DNA from: Phytophthora colocasiae | Lineage: Eukaryota; Oomycota; Peronosporomycetes; Peronosporales; Peronosporaceae | Length of the DNA: 64,000 bases | Direction: 5' to 3' | NCBI GenBank assembly: GCA_018806915.1 | Contig: JAGKQI010000101.1 | Location: 744,001-808,000, forward strand | Shown: piece after piece, positions 41,949 through 52,577 of the stretch | Layout of the letters: each line of letters opens with the position of its first letter | How positions within the stretch are numbered: the first letter of the stretch is position 1 | The notes under the pieces: generated by a model | Databases searched by the model: none | Told to the model about the DNA's origin: nothing | What the model saw: only the letters and a program-made list of their open reading frames with translations | Program-made: the position numbers and the translations under genes

Positions 41949-44505
41949 TAGTGATGCTTGGCAAGCAGTGGTCCGTCACATTTGCAGTCACTGGCAGGTG
42001 GAATCTTGCCAAGGTGGCGTTGCTGAGGTCGTTTAAGCGTTGTTCTTCACGGAGTGCGTGTTCCGGTGGCTTCGACCACTCCACAAGTTCTGCCGACATT
42101 GGTGCTAGTGCGACCAGCCCCTTGCGAGTTGTAACCCGTGATACAAGCAAGTAGGTCTGTTGCGGTTTGTTGACAAACGCCTGAGTCGATTTCCAGTCCA
42201 TAACAATCATGGACTGCAGCGTTTCTCCTTGGACTTTATACACTGTCGATCCAACTGCGCACACAAATGGTAATTGCTGTGGGCGCATTGTGACGGAACG
42301 AGGCTGTCCATCTGGTGCAGGTGCTAGCTTAATAGTCGTTTTCGCGTACGCTTGGGTTGCATAAAACACTGGGAAGAGTTCGGCATCTAGTCCAGGACGA
42401 ATCGCAACAGCAGTGGGTCTCGGAACACGAATTAGCGCGTAATCGGGAGGTTGACTTGGAAGCTGAACGACTATGGACGTTGAACCGTCCTGAACGAGCC
42501 GAAACTCGGTTTTAGGTGGAAAATGGACGTACGCGAGACTCCCAAGTGTGCCATTTGCTACACCCTTTGCAGTGGCAATATTCTGTGTCACTTGGATGGG
42601 CATTCCGGGGACTAAATCCAGATACGGAGCCATCCGACCGAACCTGTTGTCCGGAAGACCAAGCACATACTCAAGATCACTCCGGCTCAAGCCGTTCAGT
42701 GCTCCCTTAAAATTCGCCACCACGCGGATCGGGTAGACACCTTCAGGTAGTCTGTCCGAAGTCTCCTTCATGAACGCATTGTTAATTGCCAATCGCGTCG
42801 CGTTCTCAGGCGTGACGAAAACCGCAGAGGCCCTGGATGGTTCCTGAAGCGATAGCGGGTTGTTGTGTATAACGCGTGCGTTGATCATTTCAAGAAATTC
42901 AGGGGTCCAACGGCCTAGACGCGCATTACGGCAGCCCTCTCCCCACTGAGGGTCGTTTCGGAAGCGTACAGACTCGTCCAAAATCACAACCATCGTAATC
43001 GCTCGCCAAAGCTCGAAGCCCCCAATATCCGTTGTGCTGGGCGTTGCCTTGTCGATGGGGCCTAGGTAGATTGGGTCTGATTTCACGGGCGGCATCTGCA
43101 GAAAATCACCTACCAGCACTACATGTATTCCACCAAAAGGAACGTTCTCAACTTTCATGTATCTGCGCAACAACCGGTCGAGTTTGACCCATTCAGGCTT
43201 ACTCATCATCGATATCTCGTCGATGACGAGAAGATCCAGGGGCGTAAACTTCTTTTCCTTGATTGCGTGCTCCAGTCGTACGAGAAAACTGGCAAGTGTG
43301 CGGCCACCAATAAGTGTCGCCGCTTTACCAGTCAGTGCTGTTTTAACCATAGCGTTACTGCGGTGCCAGCCTGAACAAAATGCGTTGACGGCGTCGATGA
43401 CACGAGTCTTGCCTGTGCCCCCGGCACCACCAAGAAACAAAAGCAGCTGGTCGTCTCGTAGTCGCGATTCAAAATCTGTACCGCAATAGTCCGCCGACTC
43501 TTGAGCATTGGCTTGTTCTTGTTGCTCGAATCGCCGCAGCAGCGCGGTAGCAATGAGAGAGAAGGCTACGTGCTGGCGACAATATAGAGTGAATGCAGCC
43601 GACACGTCGGTAATACTTGGGTACGGGCGTAACGGTGGTGGCGAACATTCTTGATGAGTTGACAGGGACCACTCGCGGTCTGACTCCAGCGCGCCCTGGA
43701 TAAGCTCTATCACGTCCGCGGCATGATCATTGCGTGAGTGGCTACTTGGAGAAGCTTTGGCTTCGTCAATCGCCGAATTGTTAACCCATTCCTGCAACTC
43801 TCCCACTGACAACTCCAACATGTGATCGTGGTTACCGAGATTAATGGCCACTCGAGCCGTGCTTTCGGCTGCAGATTCTAGTAGTTCTCGATGGAACACG
43901 CTTGTTAACGAACTAAGCTTTGCCGTCGGAAAAACAGGCAAGGTCGAGCCATCTTCTGGCATAGTATCATCATCGTCTGCGGTGAATACATGACAGAAAT
44001 TGTCGGTTCTCCCACCATTGTCAGGCACATCACTTTCATCTGGTATGTTGCCAATCACGCCATCGACGCTATTGCGGGTACCAAGTAACTCGTCACTGTC
44101 AGTTTCATGGTCAAGCTCCATATTAGCAGATTCCACGTCCTCCTGGGCTTGTTTTGATGTGCGGTAGTAGTCATCCATGTTTGCCATTATTTCGCGCACG
44201 AATCCTGTTCGTGTGTTTTCCCACTGCAAATACGCGTCGCTCCATGCAGACTCACTCTCCGGATCTCTGACGAGATCTAAGGCGTTGCGAAATGGCTTAA
44301 ACAGTACCAGCGCAAATTTGGCACGTTTAGCGACAAGATCGGGAGGCGTATCGGAGTCTACATACGGCATGCGCACACCTGTGACGACTGGAACAGCTTC
44401 GAATTGGTGGTGGCCAATACAATGCGTACTATAGAGCGGGTGACCAGTCAAAAACGAATCCGATGTTGCTGTCGATCCGGATTGCTTGCGGCGAAAGCAC
44501 GTCAT
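41932..44505 (-). CDS. Helitron PIF1-type helicase
   Basis: ATG at 44505; 857 aa and uninterrupted. The Walker A is LLFLGGAGGTGKTRVIDAV, followed by TGKAATLIGGRTLASFL (motif Ia), LLVIDEISMMSK (Walker B, DEIS), VLVGDFLQMPPV (motif III) and VGSTVYKVQGETLQSMIV with LLVSRVTTRKGLVAL (motifs V/VI), all characteristic of PIF1/RRM3 5'-3' helicases. The N-terminal 330 residues are Helitron-specific. In a full element this is fused to Rep on one polypeptide; here a gap of about 140 bp with stops separates it from Rep (44506-44645). It unwinds DNA during rolling-circle transposition. Confidence 0.9.
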   Translation of the reverse strand: MTCFRRKQSGSTATSDSFLTGHPLYSTHCIGHHQFEAVPVVTGVRMPYVDSDTPPDLVAKRAKFALVLFKPFRNALDLVRDPESESAWSDAYLQWENTRTGFVREIMANMDDYYRTSKQAQEDVESANMELDHETDSDELLGTRNSVDGVIGNIPDESDVPDNGGRTDNFCHVFTADDDDTMPEDGSTLPVFPTAKLSSLTSVFHRELLESAAESTARVAINLGNHDHMLELSVGELQEWVNNSAIDEAKASPSSHSRNDHAADVIELIQGALESDREWSLSTHQECSPPPLRPYPSITDVSAAFTLYCRQHVAFSLIATALLRRFEQQEQANAQESADYCGTDFESRLRDDQLLLFLGGAGGTGKTRVIDAVNAFCSGWHRSNAMVKTALTGKAATLIGGRTLASFLVRLEHAIKEKKFTPLDLLVIDEISMMSKPEWVKLDRLLRRYMKVENVPFGGIHVVLVGDFLQMPPVKSDPIYLGPIDKATPSTTDIGGFELWRAITMVVILDESVRFRNDPQWGEGCRNARLGRWTPEFLEMINARVIHNNPLSLQEPSRASAVFVTPENATRLAINNAFMKETSDRLPEGVYPIRVVANFKGALNGLSRSDLEYVLGLPDNRFGRMAPYLDLVPGMPIQVTQNIATAKGVANGTLGSLAYVHFPPKTEFRLVQDGSTSIVVQLPSQPPDYALIRVPRPTAVAIRPGLDAELFPVFYATQAYAKTTIKLAPAPDGQPRSVTMRPQQLPFVCAVGSTVYKVQGETLQSMIVMDWKSTQAFVNKPQQTYLLVSRVTTRKGLVALAPMSAELVEWSKPPEHALREEQRLNDLSNATLARFHLPVTANVTDHCLPSITNEPTR

Positions 44506-44645
44506 GACGAATTCGTAAAGGCATTTCCGGTCAAGTGACTATGGTTGGTACAAATAATCATCAAGAAAAGACGCTGCTCGGAACTTGATGTTGGACGCGT
44601 CATCTCTCACCTCGACGAGGTTGCATGAGTGTGTGTCGTTTTGGA

Positions 44646-45240
44646 TCAGCTCACGCAAAATGTCGTAGAGCGGTAGAGTTGTGGAGCGCTCATGTAGGAG
44701 CATGACCCACGCAGGAGATAAAGTGCAGCTAGACGTCCTGCGATCTCGCGCCGATTTGTCATTGCAAATACCATGGATGCAACGCGTCTGCGTCCAACTA
44801 TCGAGCGGTCCGTTTGCGACGTCTGAGTTTGCTGTTCTCGGAGCTCTCGTCGCTTGATAGCTGCCAGTGCTACTGCCGTGACAGAATCAACCAGACTTTG
44901 CTTTTTCGTCACGTACTTGGTGGTATAATAGATGCGCAGCAGAGCCTCCAAGCCTCCAATAAGCACTTGGATGTCGTGATTAGACTTGAACGCGAGCATC
45001 ATGCTGTAATTATAGCCATTGACATATTCGCATGGTGCTCGTCGGGCGAGCCCGACACCAGCGCTAGTGCAGATTGTGCTGTCGACTCGTGCTCGTGGGA
45101 ACCGGTACCGACACTGCCCTGGAGTGGCCCTACAGCTGGGTTTAAAGCAACTGCCAACGTGTGACCACCAGTGAAGATTCAACATGAACATCCTGACGAA
45201 AGACTGCTGCCTTTGCAGCACCGACACTACCCCGACATTT
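44646..45240 (-). pseudogene. Helitron Rep, catalytic tyrosine part
   Basis: After a frameshift near 45200, this frame reads NLHWWSHVGSCFK, QCRYRFPRARV, YVNGYNYSMMLAFKSNHDIQ and then EALLRIYYTTKYVTKKQ, where the two-tyrosine motif of Helitron Rep is expected (YYTTKYVTK). The C-terminal tail is degenerate near 44700. Confidence 0.75.
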
Positions 45241-46401
45241 GACTTGCATTTGCACAGCTGCATCCAGCTCCTCCGACGAATAATCTCGCATTGGTGGGGG
45301 CCAAGCCACCGGTCGATGCTGGAGAAAAATGCGTCGTAGCACATATTGAGAGCTCATCTTTGTCGCGCATTGTGGACATTGAACGAGCAGTGGTTCTGCA
45401 GTAGAGCGTCCATGGCCCACGTTCGGATTCTGGTACGCTTCAAGTGGAATCGGTAGCTCTTTCAAATCGGCAAGAGAGTGACCACACCACTGGCATCTCA
45501 ACGCCTTCACATCAAGAGGTATGGAAGTGCTAACAATGCTGTCGGTATACATGACGATGTCGTGGTAGTACTGGTCACCGTGCTCGGTCACTGCTCGACG
45601 AAATGCGTCAGTATTGGGCGGCGCGTCATTGATCCAGACAAGAAAATGAGCATGCAAGGTGCCGCCGCCCTGCGTTTCTACCATGCCAAAATAAGCTTTA
45701 ACGTCACCAAAGAGGCCATCAAATGGCTTGTTCTTCATCTGGTTGAGGGGCACTCCGAGCACATGCTCAATAAAAGCGTCCATGTTGTGCATGAACAAGC
45801 GGGCAGCCGCTACATCATTGTGCAGACTCGCGCTGTGAAGAGCCGAACGTTTGGGCACCTCGGCCAGGTTAGCGTCGAACAGAGTATCGACCGACGAAAT
45901 TCCTGTGTAATGCGCCATCACGAATGAATCGGCCACGTTTGGCGTGAGCGTTACGAAAAGAGCGGGCAGCCCGTACCTAGCCTGGTAGGCAAATGCCCGT
46001 CGTCGGCATTGTGCACGCTCGGCGTCACTCCCCCATATCGCGCCTCCACTGAGCTCAACGGTCCTTAAGAAGTCGCTGGCATGAGAACCCTCATCATGCG
46101 ACGCTGTCGTTCGACCCTGGCGATTCTGCTCCTTTTTTCTCAATGCTTCTATTAGGGAGGCTTCCGAAATGGTGCTGTAACGTTCAAACCGGACAGGGTC
46201 ACGTTGACACTTGAGTGCAACCTGCACGTACATGCGCTGGATAGTCAAATGGTCAAAACTCACCAATGTGAATAACTCGTCCTCTGCGAATTGCCGCGTA
46301 CTCAACTCGCAGTAATGACGGATGCAAGCTCCCAACGAAACAGGAATTTGCCGCTTTTCGTTTGGATGTCCCCTACCATACGGAAATAGATGCGGGAACA
46401 T
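45142..46401 (-). pseudogene. Helitron Rep, HUH part
   Basis: 419-codon frame with PALFVTLTPNVADSF and then TQGGGTLHAHFLVWI. LHAH is the metal-binding HUH pair (His-x-His) of the rolling-circle nuclease. A CxxC pair (CQWCGHS) and another (CPQCATK) follow. It continues the upstream frame after a shift near 46400 (HNLSFWFDTRADLPAK joins SLFARMFPHLFPYGRGHP). The first ATG in this frame (46401) is not the real start. Confidence 0.85.
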
Positions 46402-47644
46402 TCGCGCAAACAGCGAGTTGTCTTTGCTGGCAAATCGGCTCGAGTGTCGAACCAGAAACTGAGGTTGTGATGTGCGCTGCGTTGGTAGTCGATTACTGGA
46501 ACATGGATAGGCGGTCCGTCTTGCGTATTAACTTCACTGTCGTCCGAAATGAACACCACGCGATGCTCTATGACGTCGGTCTCTCCATCAGTATCACCAA
46601 AATCTGCAGAAATGCCGACTCGGTCACTCTCGGCATCGACATCATTAGCTTCAACGTCAGCGTCACTCTCCTCGTAAATCAGATGCTCCGCCACTTCTTC
46701 GGGTGCGAGATTTGAGCAGTCGACAGCAACATCCTTGTACAGCGCGTTGTTTTCGCAGTAAAAAGCCAGCAAATCTTCGACCACAGCACGATGAATGAGA
46801 TGCATTTTACAAACGCGAGCCTGTTGCTCGGTAGTGAATGGACCCGCCATCACGACACGATAGCAGCTAATGTTACGGGCAGACGTTGGTAGCAGCGTGG
46901 CAGCTGGACCCGGTATTGAGTCAAAGGCAAGGCAATGCGAACGGATCGCGCGATGTGAGCCCCACGCATAACTCGCGTCACTGCGGAAATCATGACAGTC
47001 TGTGTCATGAGGCGCTCCGGTAGCGTCGTGTTCGTAAGCCGAGTCGGCAGCGAGCCCACATAAAACCCATTCTTGATCGAGAATTTTGGCAACAACTGCT
47101 TAGCTAAACTGGCATTGCACTCTTGACAAACTTGGATGTAACCAGCCGGGTGGATGCCACGTTTTGACAGAAGCATTCCACCTAAGCAAGCAAACAACTC
47201 GGAGCAATCATACTCTGCTGCCAATTCCATTGGCAACTGTTCTTCGACGCTGGACAGCAGTAAACGCATCTGCTGAATAGGGTCACGATCATCGCCTAGC
47301 GATATCAGGTGCATCGACTTCCATAGCTTGCTGCAGTCACACACAGCGCAGGTCGCACTATCAAGTCCCGACGGCCCCAGATCTAGCCTCAACCGATGTA
47401 GAACTGCTTTCTTTGTGTGGTTAGATACCGGGTGAAGCCTCGGAACGTTATCATCTAGCCAGCTTTGATGCGGTATGTCGATGGTTTTACCTCTAGGATC
47501 TCCACCGACAGCACAGCGGGTACGTCGATATCGTTCGCGTTGTTGTCGCAGTCGTTCGGCTCTCGCTTCAGGACTCTCGCGTGCTCTGTAACGTTGGACA
47601 GCGCGTTTGTGCCGCTCTCGCTTTTCATCAGCAGTCAACACCAT
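46302..47644 (-). pseudogene. Helitron-specific N-terminal region
   Basis: Starts at ATG 47644 with a basic helix (DEKRERHKRAVQRYRARESP). It continues through CAVCDCSKLW and ECNASLAKQLLPKFSIKNGF, where Helitron proteins carry a zinc-finger-like region. Frame breaks lie near 46980 (VTRVMRG) and 46400. The second frame (46302-46853) has GPFTTEQQARVCKMHLIHRA, which I recognise from oomycete Helitrons. Confidence 0.75.
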
Positions 47645-47682
47645 AACCCGTGGAGAACAACAACCAGTACAGATAGTGGATT

Positions 47683-48120
47683 ATGATGAATGCCACCCCA
47701 GCCGAAGATGTTCATATCAGTTGTAACTTCAACATCAAGGCCTCGTCCCAGGTTCTCACGTTCAAGTTCCAACACCGTCGACACCGCACGGATAGGGAAA
47801 CACGAGGTGCTGTTGTACTCGGAACTGACAAACTTTCGATCAACTGCGCTGCAGCATGCATACTGCGAAAAGCTCGTATCGACTGCGTGCCGTCACGAAG
47901 CCAAATACGTGCTCCCGTTGGCCATTCCGTATTGCAGCGTCCCAGTCGCACATGCTAACCTTCAGGCATGCTCGCTCGCAACTTTACACGAAATGTTGCC
48001 TGCTTTTATTATCGTCATCCACTGCTATCGTCTGGTCCCTAATAGCAGCCGAACCGAATTCGTATCTATGGTCCGCGTTTATCCATCTTTGAAGAGCCCG
48101 TTACTTTCTCCTTTCCTACC
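47683..48120 (+). other. Coding-like relic upstream of Helitron
   Basis: Two overlapping plus frames, one with NFRSTALQHAYCEKLVSTAC, have partial coding character; neither is recognised. It may be an accessory ORF of the Helitron or captured sequence. Confidence 0.3.
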
Positions 48121-48126
48121 AAAGAC

Positions 48127-48798
48127 ATGCCACCGAAGAAGCAACGTGACAAAGAGGCGATCGGCAAGCAGGCAATTGGCAACGACGCAGCCGGCCTTCC
48201 ATCGCCGTCTACCACAAACTACCAGTCGCCTTTAAAGAAACTGAAGAGCGCCATTGACAAACACCAGCGCAAAATTATTGACAATGTCGATGGAAAGTAT
48301 TTATGACCACTTGGTTACATCATTCCTAACCTTACACTTGCTGTCTGACAGACCTGCGAGAGTATATCATGAACAATGATGGCAAAGACAAAGAAGTTTG
48401 TGCGTCGGTACTCATTAAGGCGCGGCTGCTCTGGATTGCGCCTGACACGGTCGCCAATCTACAATTCTTGCGGCTCTACTTTGGCGAATACCAGGCTCCG
48501 GAACCACTACAGGAGCAACAACAGGTGATCAACACGCTAGAACACGAGAAACAATGTCCAATTCACTCACAAGTGACACCTACATTCACAGGCATTCAAG
48601 GAAGCCCAACGTGAGGATCCATTTGAAACAAACCAGTTTCTCATCACGGTTTCACTGCTCAAAGTGGACATTAACGACCCAAAGCTCCCACGCCCGGGAG
48701 ATGTGGTGATGATCACGCCCTACAAGCTCAACATCTACCGCAACTGCTGCCAAGTCGATGCTAAGCTCTACGGGCTCGCCAATATCGACATTCCATGA
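48127..48798 (+). CDS. Small spliced ORF next to Helitron, possible OB-fold accessory protein
   Basis: It begins MPPKKQRDKEAIGKQAIGND. One intron is clear: 48525-48591, 67 bp, GT-AG, phase 0, joining EPLQEQQQ to AFKEAQREDPFETNQFLI. The end reads RPGDVVMITPYKLNIYRNCCQV...LYGLANIDIP, a pattern like the OB fold of RPA-type single-strand-binding proteins. An earlier intron near 48297-48350 (gtattt...ctgacag) does not join in frame as read, so a small indel or another splice site must be involved. RPA-like genes accompany many Helitrons, which would fit, but the assignment is weak. Confidence 0.4.
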
Positions 48799-49287
48799 GC
48801 GTCACGCCAACAAGTCGGCATGCCAATGAACACCTCGTAACCCCTAGCACCCAGTCAATGCGCCGGTCGATCAGTCAATTAATCAATCTATCATCCAAAC
48901 ACAAAAAAAAAACACGCATCAACGTTTCGAACTACGGCCCCAGGCTTCAGCCTGGTACCCAATTTTAAGCCCTAGTACGCCTCGAGATATTCAATAGCCG
49001 ATCAGTAGTGTTCATCTAAAAAAATGTCTCCAAGGCCTCAAAAACTCGACATGTTTAGGAGAGTTAATATTGCTCCGTTTTTTTATGTGTTGTATATTGA
49101 TGGAAAAAACGTGTGAATAGCAGGTTAATAAGAGTACTTTAAAGCCATTTCCCAGTGATTTTCGGTTTCAAATTTTTGATGTCCGATTATGTACGATTAG
49201 TCAACTTTTTTTTACGGTATGGCGTGTTTGGGTACATACATGGTTTTTAACTGTTATATAACGAAGTTAGAACTGCTATTTAACCAC
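48799..49287. other. Intergenic region upstream of PSF1
   Basis: AT-rich, with A and T runs (48901-48912, 49206-49213) and a stretch of TATA-like sequence (gttatataacg, 49253-49263). No gene is seen. The right end of the Helitron probably lies in 48800-49000. Confidence 0.35.
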
Positions 49288-49298
49288 ATTGGCGGGAA
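49288..49298. promoter_or_regulatory. E2F-like site upstream of PSF1
   Basis: attggcgggaa reads TTCCCGCCAAT on the minus strand, the classical E2F/DP binding sequence. It lies 6 bp upstream of the start codon of a replication gene. Function is inferred from the motif only. Confidence 0.45.
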
Positions 49299-49304
49299 CA
49301 GACA

Positions 49305-50262
49305 ATGGCGTTGAATGCGAAGGGCAAGGAGCTACTGCGCGAGCTGCAGCGCAGCGACTGGTTGCCACCGTACAATGTGAGTCTGTGGACACATGAAAGG
49401 AGCGCGTATGTAAGGTTATAACGACAGAGAATGCTTGGTAATTGCAGGAAGATCTGGTGCGGCAGGTGGTGGAGGAGTCGGGACTCTTGCATGAAGAACT
49501 CGCTCGGAAGATGAAGTAAGATGCACTTGGTGAATTAGTGGCGATAATTTGGAAGGAACTAACGGATAGTGCGACTTGGTGTTGCTTTTCAGTATTTTTG
49601 AGGAGAATATGGAGGATTTAGAGGAGCAGAATTCGGTGCAGTGCAGCCTTGTCGTGACACACCAGTGTCTGCTGCGCAACAAGCGCTGCCTCATTGCCTA
49701 CATGTAGGTGTACCTCCAGCCAACCATTGAGGCAGATATAAGAGTGAGAAAACGGCTAATACCTTTGCTCTGTGCCGCAGTCACCACCGATTGGAGAAAA
49801 TCAAGGCGCTGCGATGGGAAACAGGCACCATTATCCCTGCCCCACTGGGTCACAAGTAGGTTTTGTTGATCTAGCGTACAGTACGTGCTACTCTGTTCTG
49901 ATGAATCGTGGCATGCCGTCGTCGTTGTAGTTTGTGCCAGCGCGAAGTGCAGTTTTTCAACCAGTACGACCAGCTACTGACGGACTACATGACCGACTTC
50001 GAGCTCGACCTCTCTGCGGTACCATTATTATTTACTACTAGTACTGTATTGCTGCTGTAGCGTGCTGATCTCGTACTGAATTACGCAGGATCTGAAGCCA
50101 CCCAAGGACTTGTACGTGGAGATTCGCGTGTTGCGCGACTGTGGCGAGGTCATGACCGAGAACGGTCTAGTAAACTTAGAGGCTCACTCCCAGCACTTCC
50201 TACGCCGCGTGGACGTGGAGCAGCTCATTCGCCAGGGGCTCCTGGAACAGATCAAGCGTTGA
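49305..50262 (+). CDS. PSF1: DNA replication complex GINS subunit PSF1
   Basis: Six exons: 49305-49376, 49448-49515, 49593-49703, 49781-49855, 49931-50018, 50089-50262. The five introns of 70-77 bp are all GT-AG. Together they give exactly 195 aa, the family length (about 196-208 aa). Diagnostic stretches: [20 protein letters not shown] and [10 protein letters not shown] in the helical A-domain, [15 protein letters not shown], then [20 protein letters not shown] and [20 protein letters not shown] with the C-terminal B-domain. PSF1 joins SLD5, PSF2 and PSF3 in GINS, which with CDC45 and MCM2-7 forms the replicative CMG helicase; its B-domain contacts polymerase epsilon. Because introns break it up, no single frame is longer than about 60 codons and ORF-based annotation would miss it. 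Confidence 0.93.
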
Positions 50263-50436
50263 TCTCATAGGCACGCACGACTTCAATGGCACTTTACGTT
50301 ATGCAGTAATCTTTTCGTATCGTTTCATTCGCGTCCACTATGTGTCGTACCCTCGGTATGGGATGTCCCGCTTTTGTGCGCTTTAACAATTTTGAGCCAA
50401 TCCGAATCGCTGCGTAAGTACGTCAGTCTCGCCAGC

Positions 50437-50444
50437 TACATGTA
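50437..50444. promoter_or_regulatory. TACATGTA box upstream of first prolyl 4-hydroxylase
   Basis: Perfect palindrome 28 bp upstream of the ATG at 50472. The same box occurs at similar distances from other starts in this window (57016, 57092). Confidence 0.5.
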
Positions 50445-50471
50445 CAGTACAGTTTTCTACTGAGCAAGGAG

Positions 50472-52577
50472 ATGGCCAAGGAGCAAGCGAAGAAGTCCGC
50501 GTCTAACAGCGGCGACAAGCCCGCAAGCCCCAAGAAGAGCACAACAAAGAGGAGTTTCAGTGTCCTGCCCATCCTCTCGGCTGCAGTTGTAGTGCTAGCT
50601 GTTGGCGCTGCCAAGTACGCGGATGTCCCGCTGAACGCTGATGGTCTGCAAAGTCTTGTGGAGCAGGTGTCCACCAGCTTCGGAGGCAAACCTGGACTCG
50701 TGGATTCGAATACGACGAACATCCCGTACAAGTACGCGACGGATATGGTGTCCATGCAGGTGCGACACCTCGTGAGTGAGCTCAAGTGCAACGACTCCAG
50801 CTACACCGCCGCCACACTGTTCGACGGCAAGACCTTCCACGTCACGGAACCCATGGAGACAGAGCTACCCGTGGCAGACGACAAGGTCTTCTTCATGCTT
50901 AACGGCGCCAATAACGGCGTCTACGTGTCCTGGAACGGTCAGTTCGAATGCGTGGGTCAAGCAGCTGAGGTGGCTGCGGCGTGGCTGGGAGCCGACCGTG
51001 ATGTGATGGTGAACGGTGTACGGTTGTACAACCAGATGGGTTGGCCAATCCGTAATGCGAAGGAATTGCGCGAGTCGAAGAACATTGTGCATGTGTTGCT
51101 GGACTTCCAGTTGTGGCAATGGCCGGGTATCAAGAAGGGTTACAAGTACGTGTTGGAGGATGGCGTGACGTTGACGACGGTGGGTATGAGCCCCAAGGTG
51201 CTTGATGTTGAGTACTTCATTACTCAGGAAGAGGCCGATAAGGTCATCGAGATCGGATCGCCAAAGCTGGATCGATCGAAGGTTGATGGCAGTAATTCGT
51301 CCAAGGTGGTGACGAAATCACGCACGAGTCACACATCCTTCTTACCCGATAGTCTGTTTACTCGGGATTTCCAGAAGCGCTCGGCTCATGTAGCACGTCT
51401 TCCGAGTCCATCTTTTGTGGAGCGCATGCAACTTGTGCGATATGCTGCTGGTGAATTCTACCGCCAGCACTTTGACACTTTCCACTCCCGTGAATTTTTG
51501 CCGAAGGGGGCGGACTCGTTCGAGTACGAAGACTACGTGGAATGGACCAAGTGGGCTGCCGAAGAACTTCGTGGTCTTGACCAGAGCAAGGTGCCCGAGG
51601 AATTCCGCGAGGGTGGCCCGCTGTTTCCGAATGCTGACGACCCTAAAATCTTCCCCAGCGCTCTACTTGAAGTGTTCTACAACTATATGAAAACGTCCAA
51701 CAGGTTCGAGGCGCTGTTCGATACCGAATACGATACATGGATCCGCACGAACCTGGACAATGGAGCCGAAAACCTGATGAAGGACTTGATGGAAGAGAAG
51801 AGACGTCCGTCGTACTTGCCTCGCATTATTCAGACCTGGGAGGAGAAGCTGGGCCTGGGCGAGCTGCGCTACACGTTCCCAAAGCCTGACACGAACTCTG
51901 TATCGCACTTTTTCCAATGGGTTCGTTGGGCCAAGGAGCGAGTGAGCTATCTTGGAGACAAGGTGCCGGCTTCAGCCCGTCCGGACGGAGAGCTGTACCC
52001 GAAATTCACGGTGGCGTTCCAGGAGATGCTGGTGGGCTTCATCCTCGACGACTACACCAAGGGCTTCATTACTCGCATGACCAACCCCGAATGGTACGAC
52101 TGGATGGCCCTCAACCGTGGTCGCAACCACGTGCTCTTCCAGGTTATGCAGGCGTGGCCTCAGTTCGCTGAACTAGCGATTCGTACGTGGGAGGCGCGCG
52201 TCGGTAACGTACCCGAGCTGCGCTACAAGCTGCCGGAGTATGTTCAGCACTTCCACCCCCAGCGGTATGTGACGCTGTTCCTGTACTTGAACAACCAGAC
52301 CAAGATCGGTGGCGAGACTGTCTTCCCGTTCTCTCTCGACAGGTACTCAGATGAGAAGATTGTGCGTGACGGCATGAATGAGTGTTCAACAGGCCTAGCC
52401 GTGCCACCGCTTGGCCTCCATGCCTCTCTCTTCTACGTCCAGACTCCGGAAGGTATCCCCGATGTCATGAGTCGCCACGGCGGTTGCCCGCCTCACGAGG
52501 GAGTCAAGTGGGGCGCCAACTCGTTCATGTGGGATTCAGATTCCGAGGAAGGTGCTGATCTGTGGACCACGAAGTAG
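50472..52577 (+). CDS. Membrane-anchored prolyl 4-hydroxylase-like dioxygenase, paralogue 1
   Basis: 701 aa, no introns. A basic cytosolic tail is followed by one hydrophobic segment (about residues 28-46), so it is probably a type II protein facing the ER/Golgi lumen. The Fe(II)/2-oxoglutarate centre is complete: H333-x-D335 (YRQHFDTF), distal H669 (SRHGGCPP) and the 2-oxoglutarate Lys K679 (GVKW), with the normal 10-residue H-to-K spacing. RYVTLFLYLNNQTKIGGETVFP is the classic P4H strand pair. Unusually, the HxD and distal His are 334 residues apart (about 70 in collagen-type P4H). The extra ~240 residues consist of two similar modules (W-x-x-WA...LRYTFPKP and W-x-RWA...LRYKLPEY). Residues about 85-235 form another conserved region of unknown fold. 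The substrate is unknown. Confidence 0.85.
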   Translation: MAKEQAKKSASNSGDKPASPKKSTTKRSFSVLPILSAAVVVLAVGAAKYADVPLNADGLQSLVEQVSTSFGGKPGLVDSNTTNIPYKYATDMVSMQVRHLVSELKCNDSSYTAATLFDGKTFHVTEPMETELPVADDKVFFMLNGANNGVYVSWNGQFECVGQAAEVAAAWLGADRDVMVNGVRLYNQMGWPIRNAKELRESKNIVHVLLDFQLWQWPGIKKGYKYVLEDGVTLTTVGMSPKVLDVEYFITQEEADKVIEIGSPKLDRSKVDGSNSSKVVTKSRTSHTSFLPDSLFTRDFQKRSAHVARLPSPSFVERMQLVRYAAGEFYRQHFDTFHSREFLPKGADSFEYEDYVEWTKWAAEELRGLDQSKVPEEFREGGPLFPNADDPKIFPSALLEVFYNYMKTSNRFEALFDTEYDTWIRTNLDNGAENLMKDLMEEKRRPSYLPRIIQTWEEKLGLGELRYTFPKPDTNSVSHFFQWVRWAKERVSYLGDKVPASARPDGELYPKFTVAFQEMLVGFILDDYTKGFITRMTNPEWYDWMALNRGRNHVLFQVMQAWPQFAELAIRTWEARVGNVPELRYKLPEYVQHFHPQRYVTLFLYLNNQTKIGGETVFPFSLDRYSDEKIVRDGMNECSTGLAVPPLGLHASLFYVQTPEGIPDVMSRHGGCPPHEGVKWGANSFMWDSDSEEGADLWTTK

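Larger units (their letters stand above)
41932..47644 (-). mobile_element. Helitron (rolling-circle transposon)
   Basis: The minus strand encodes, in order, an N-terminal region, a HUH Rep nuclease (in several frames) and a PIF1-family helicase, the defining pair of Helitrons. Terminal TC/CTRR ends and the 3' hairpin could not be placed with confidence. About four frame breaks in the Rep part suggest inactivity, while the helicase frame is intact. Confidence 0.85.
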
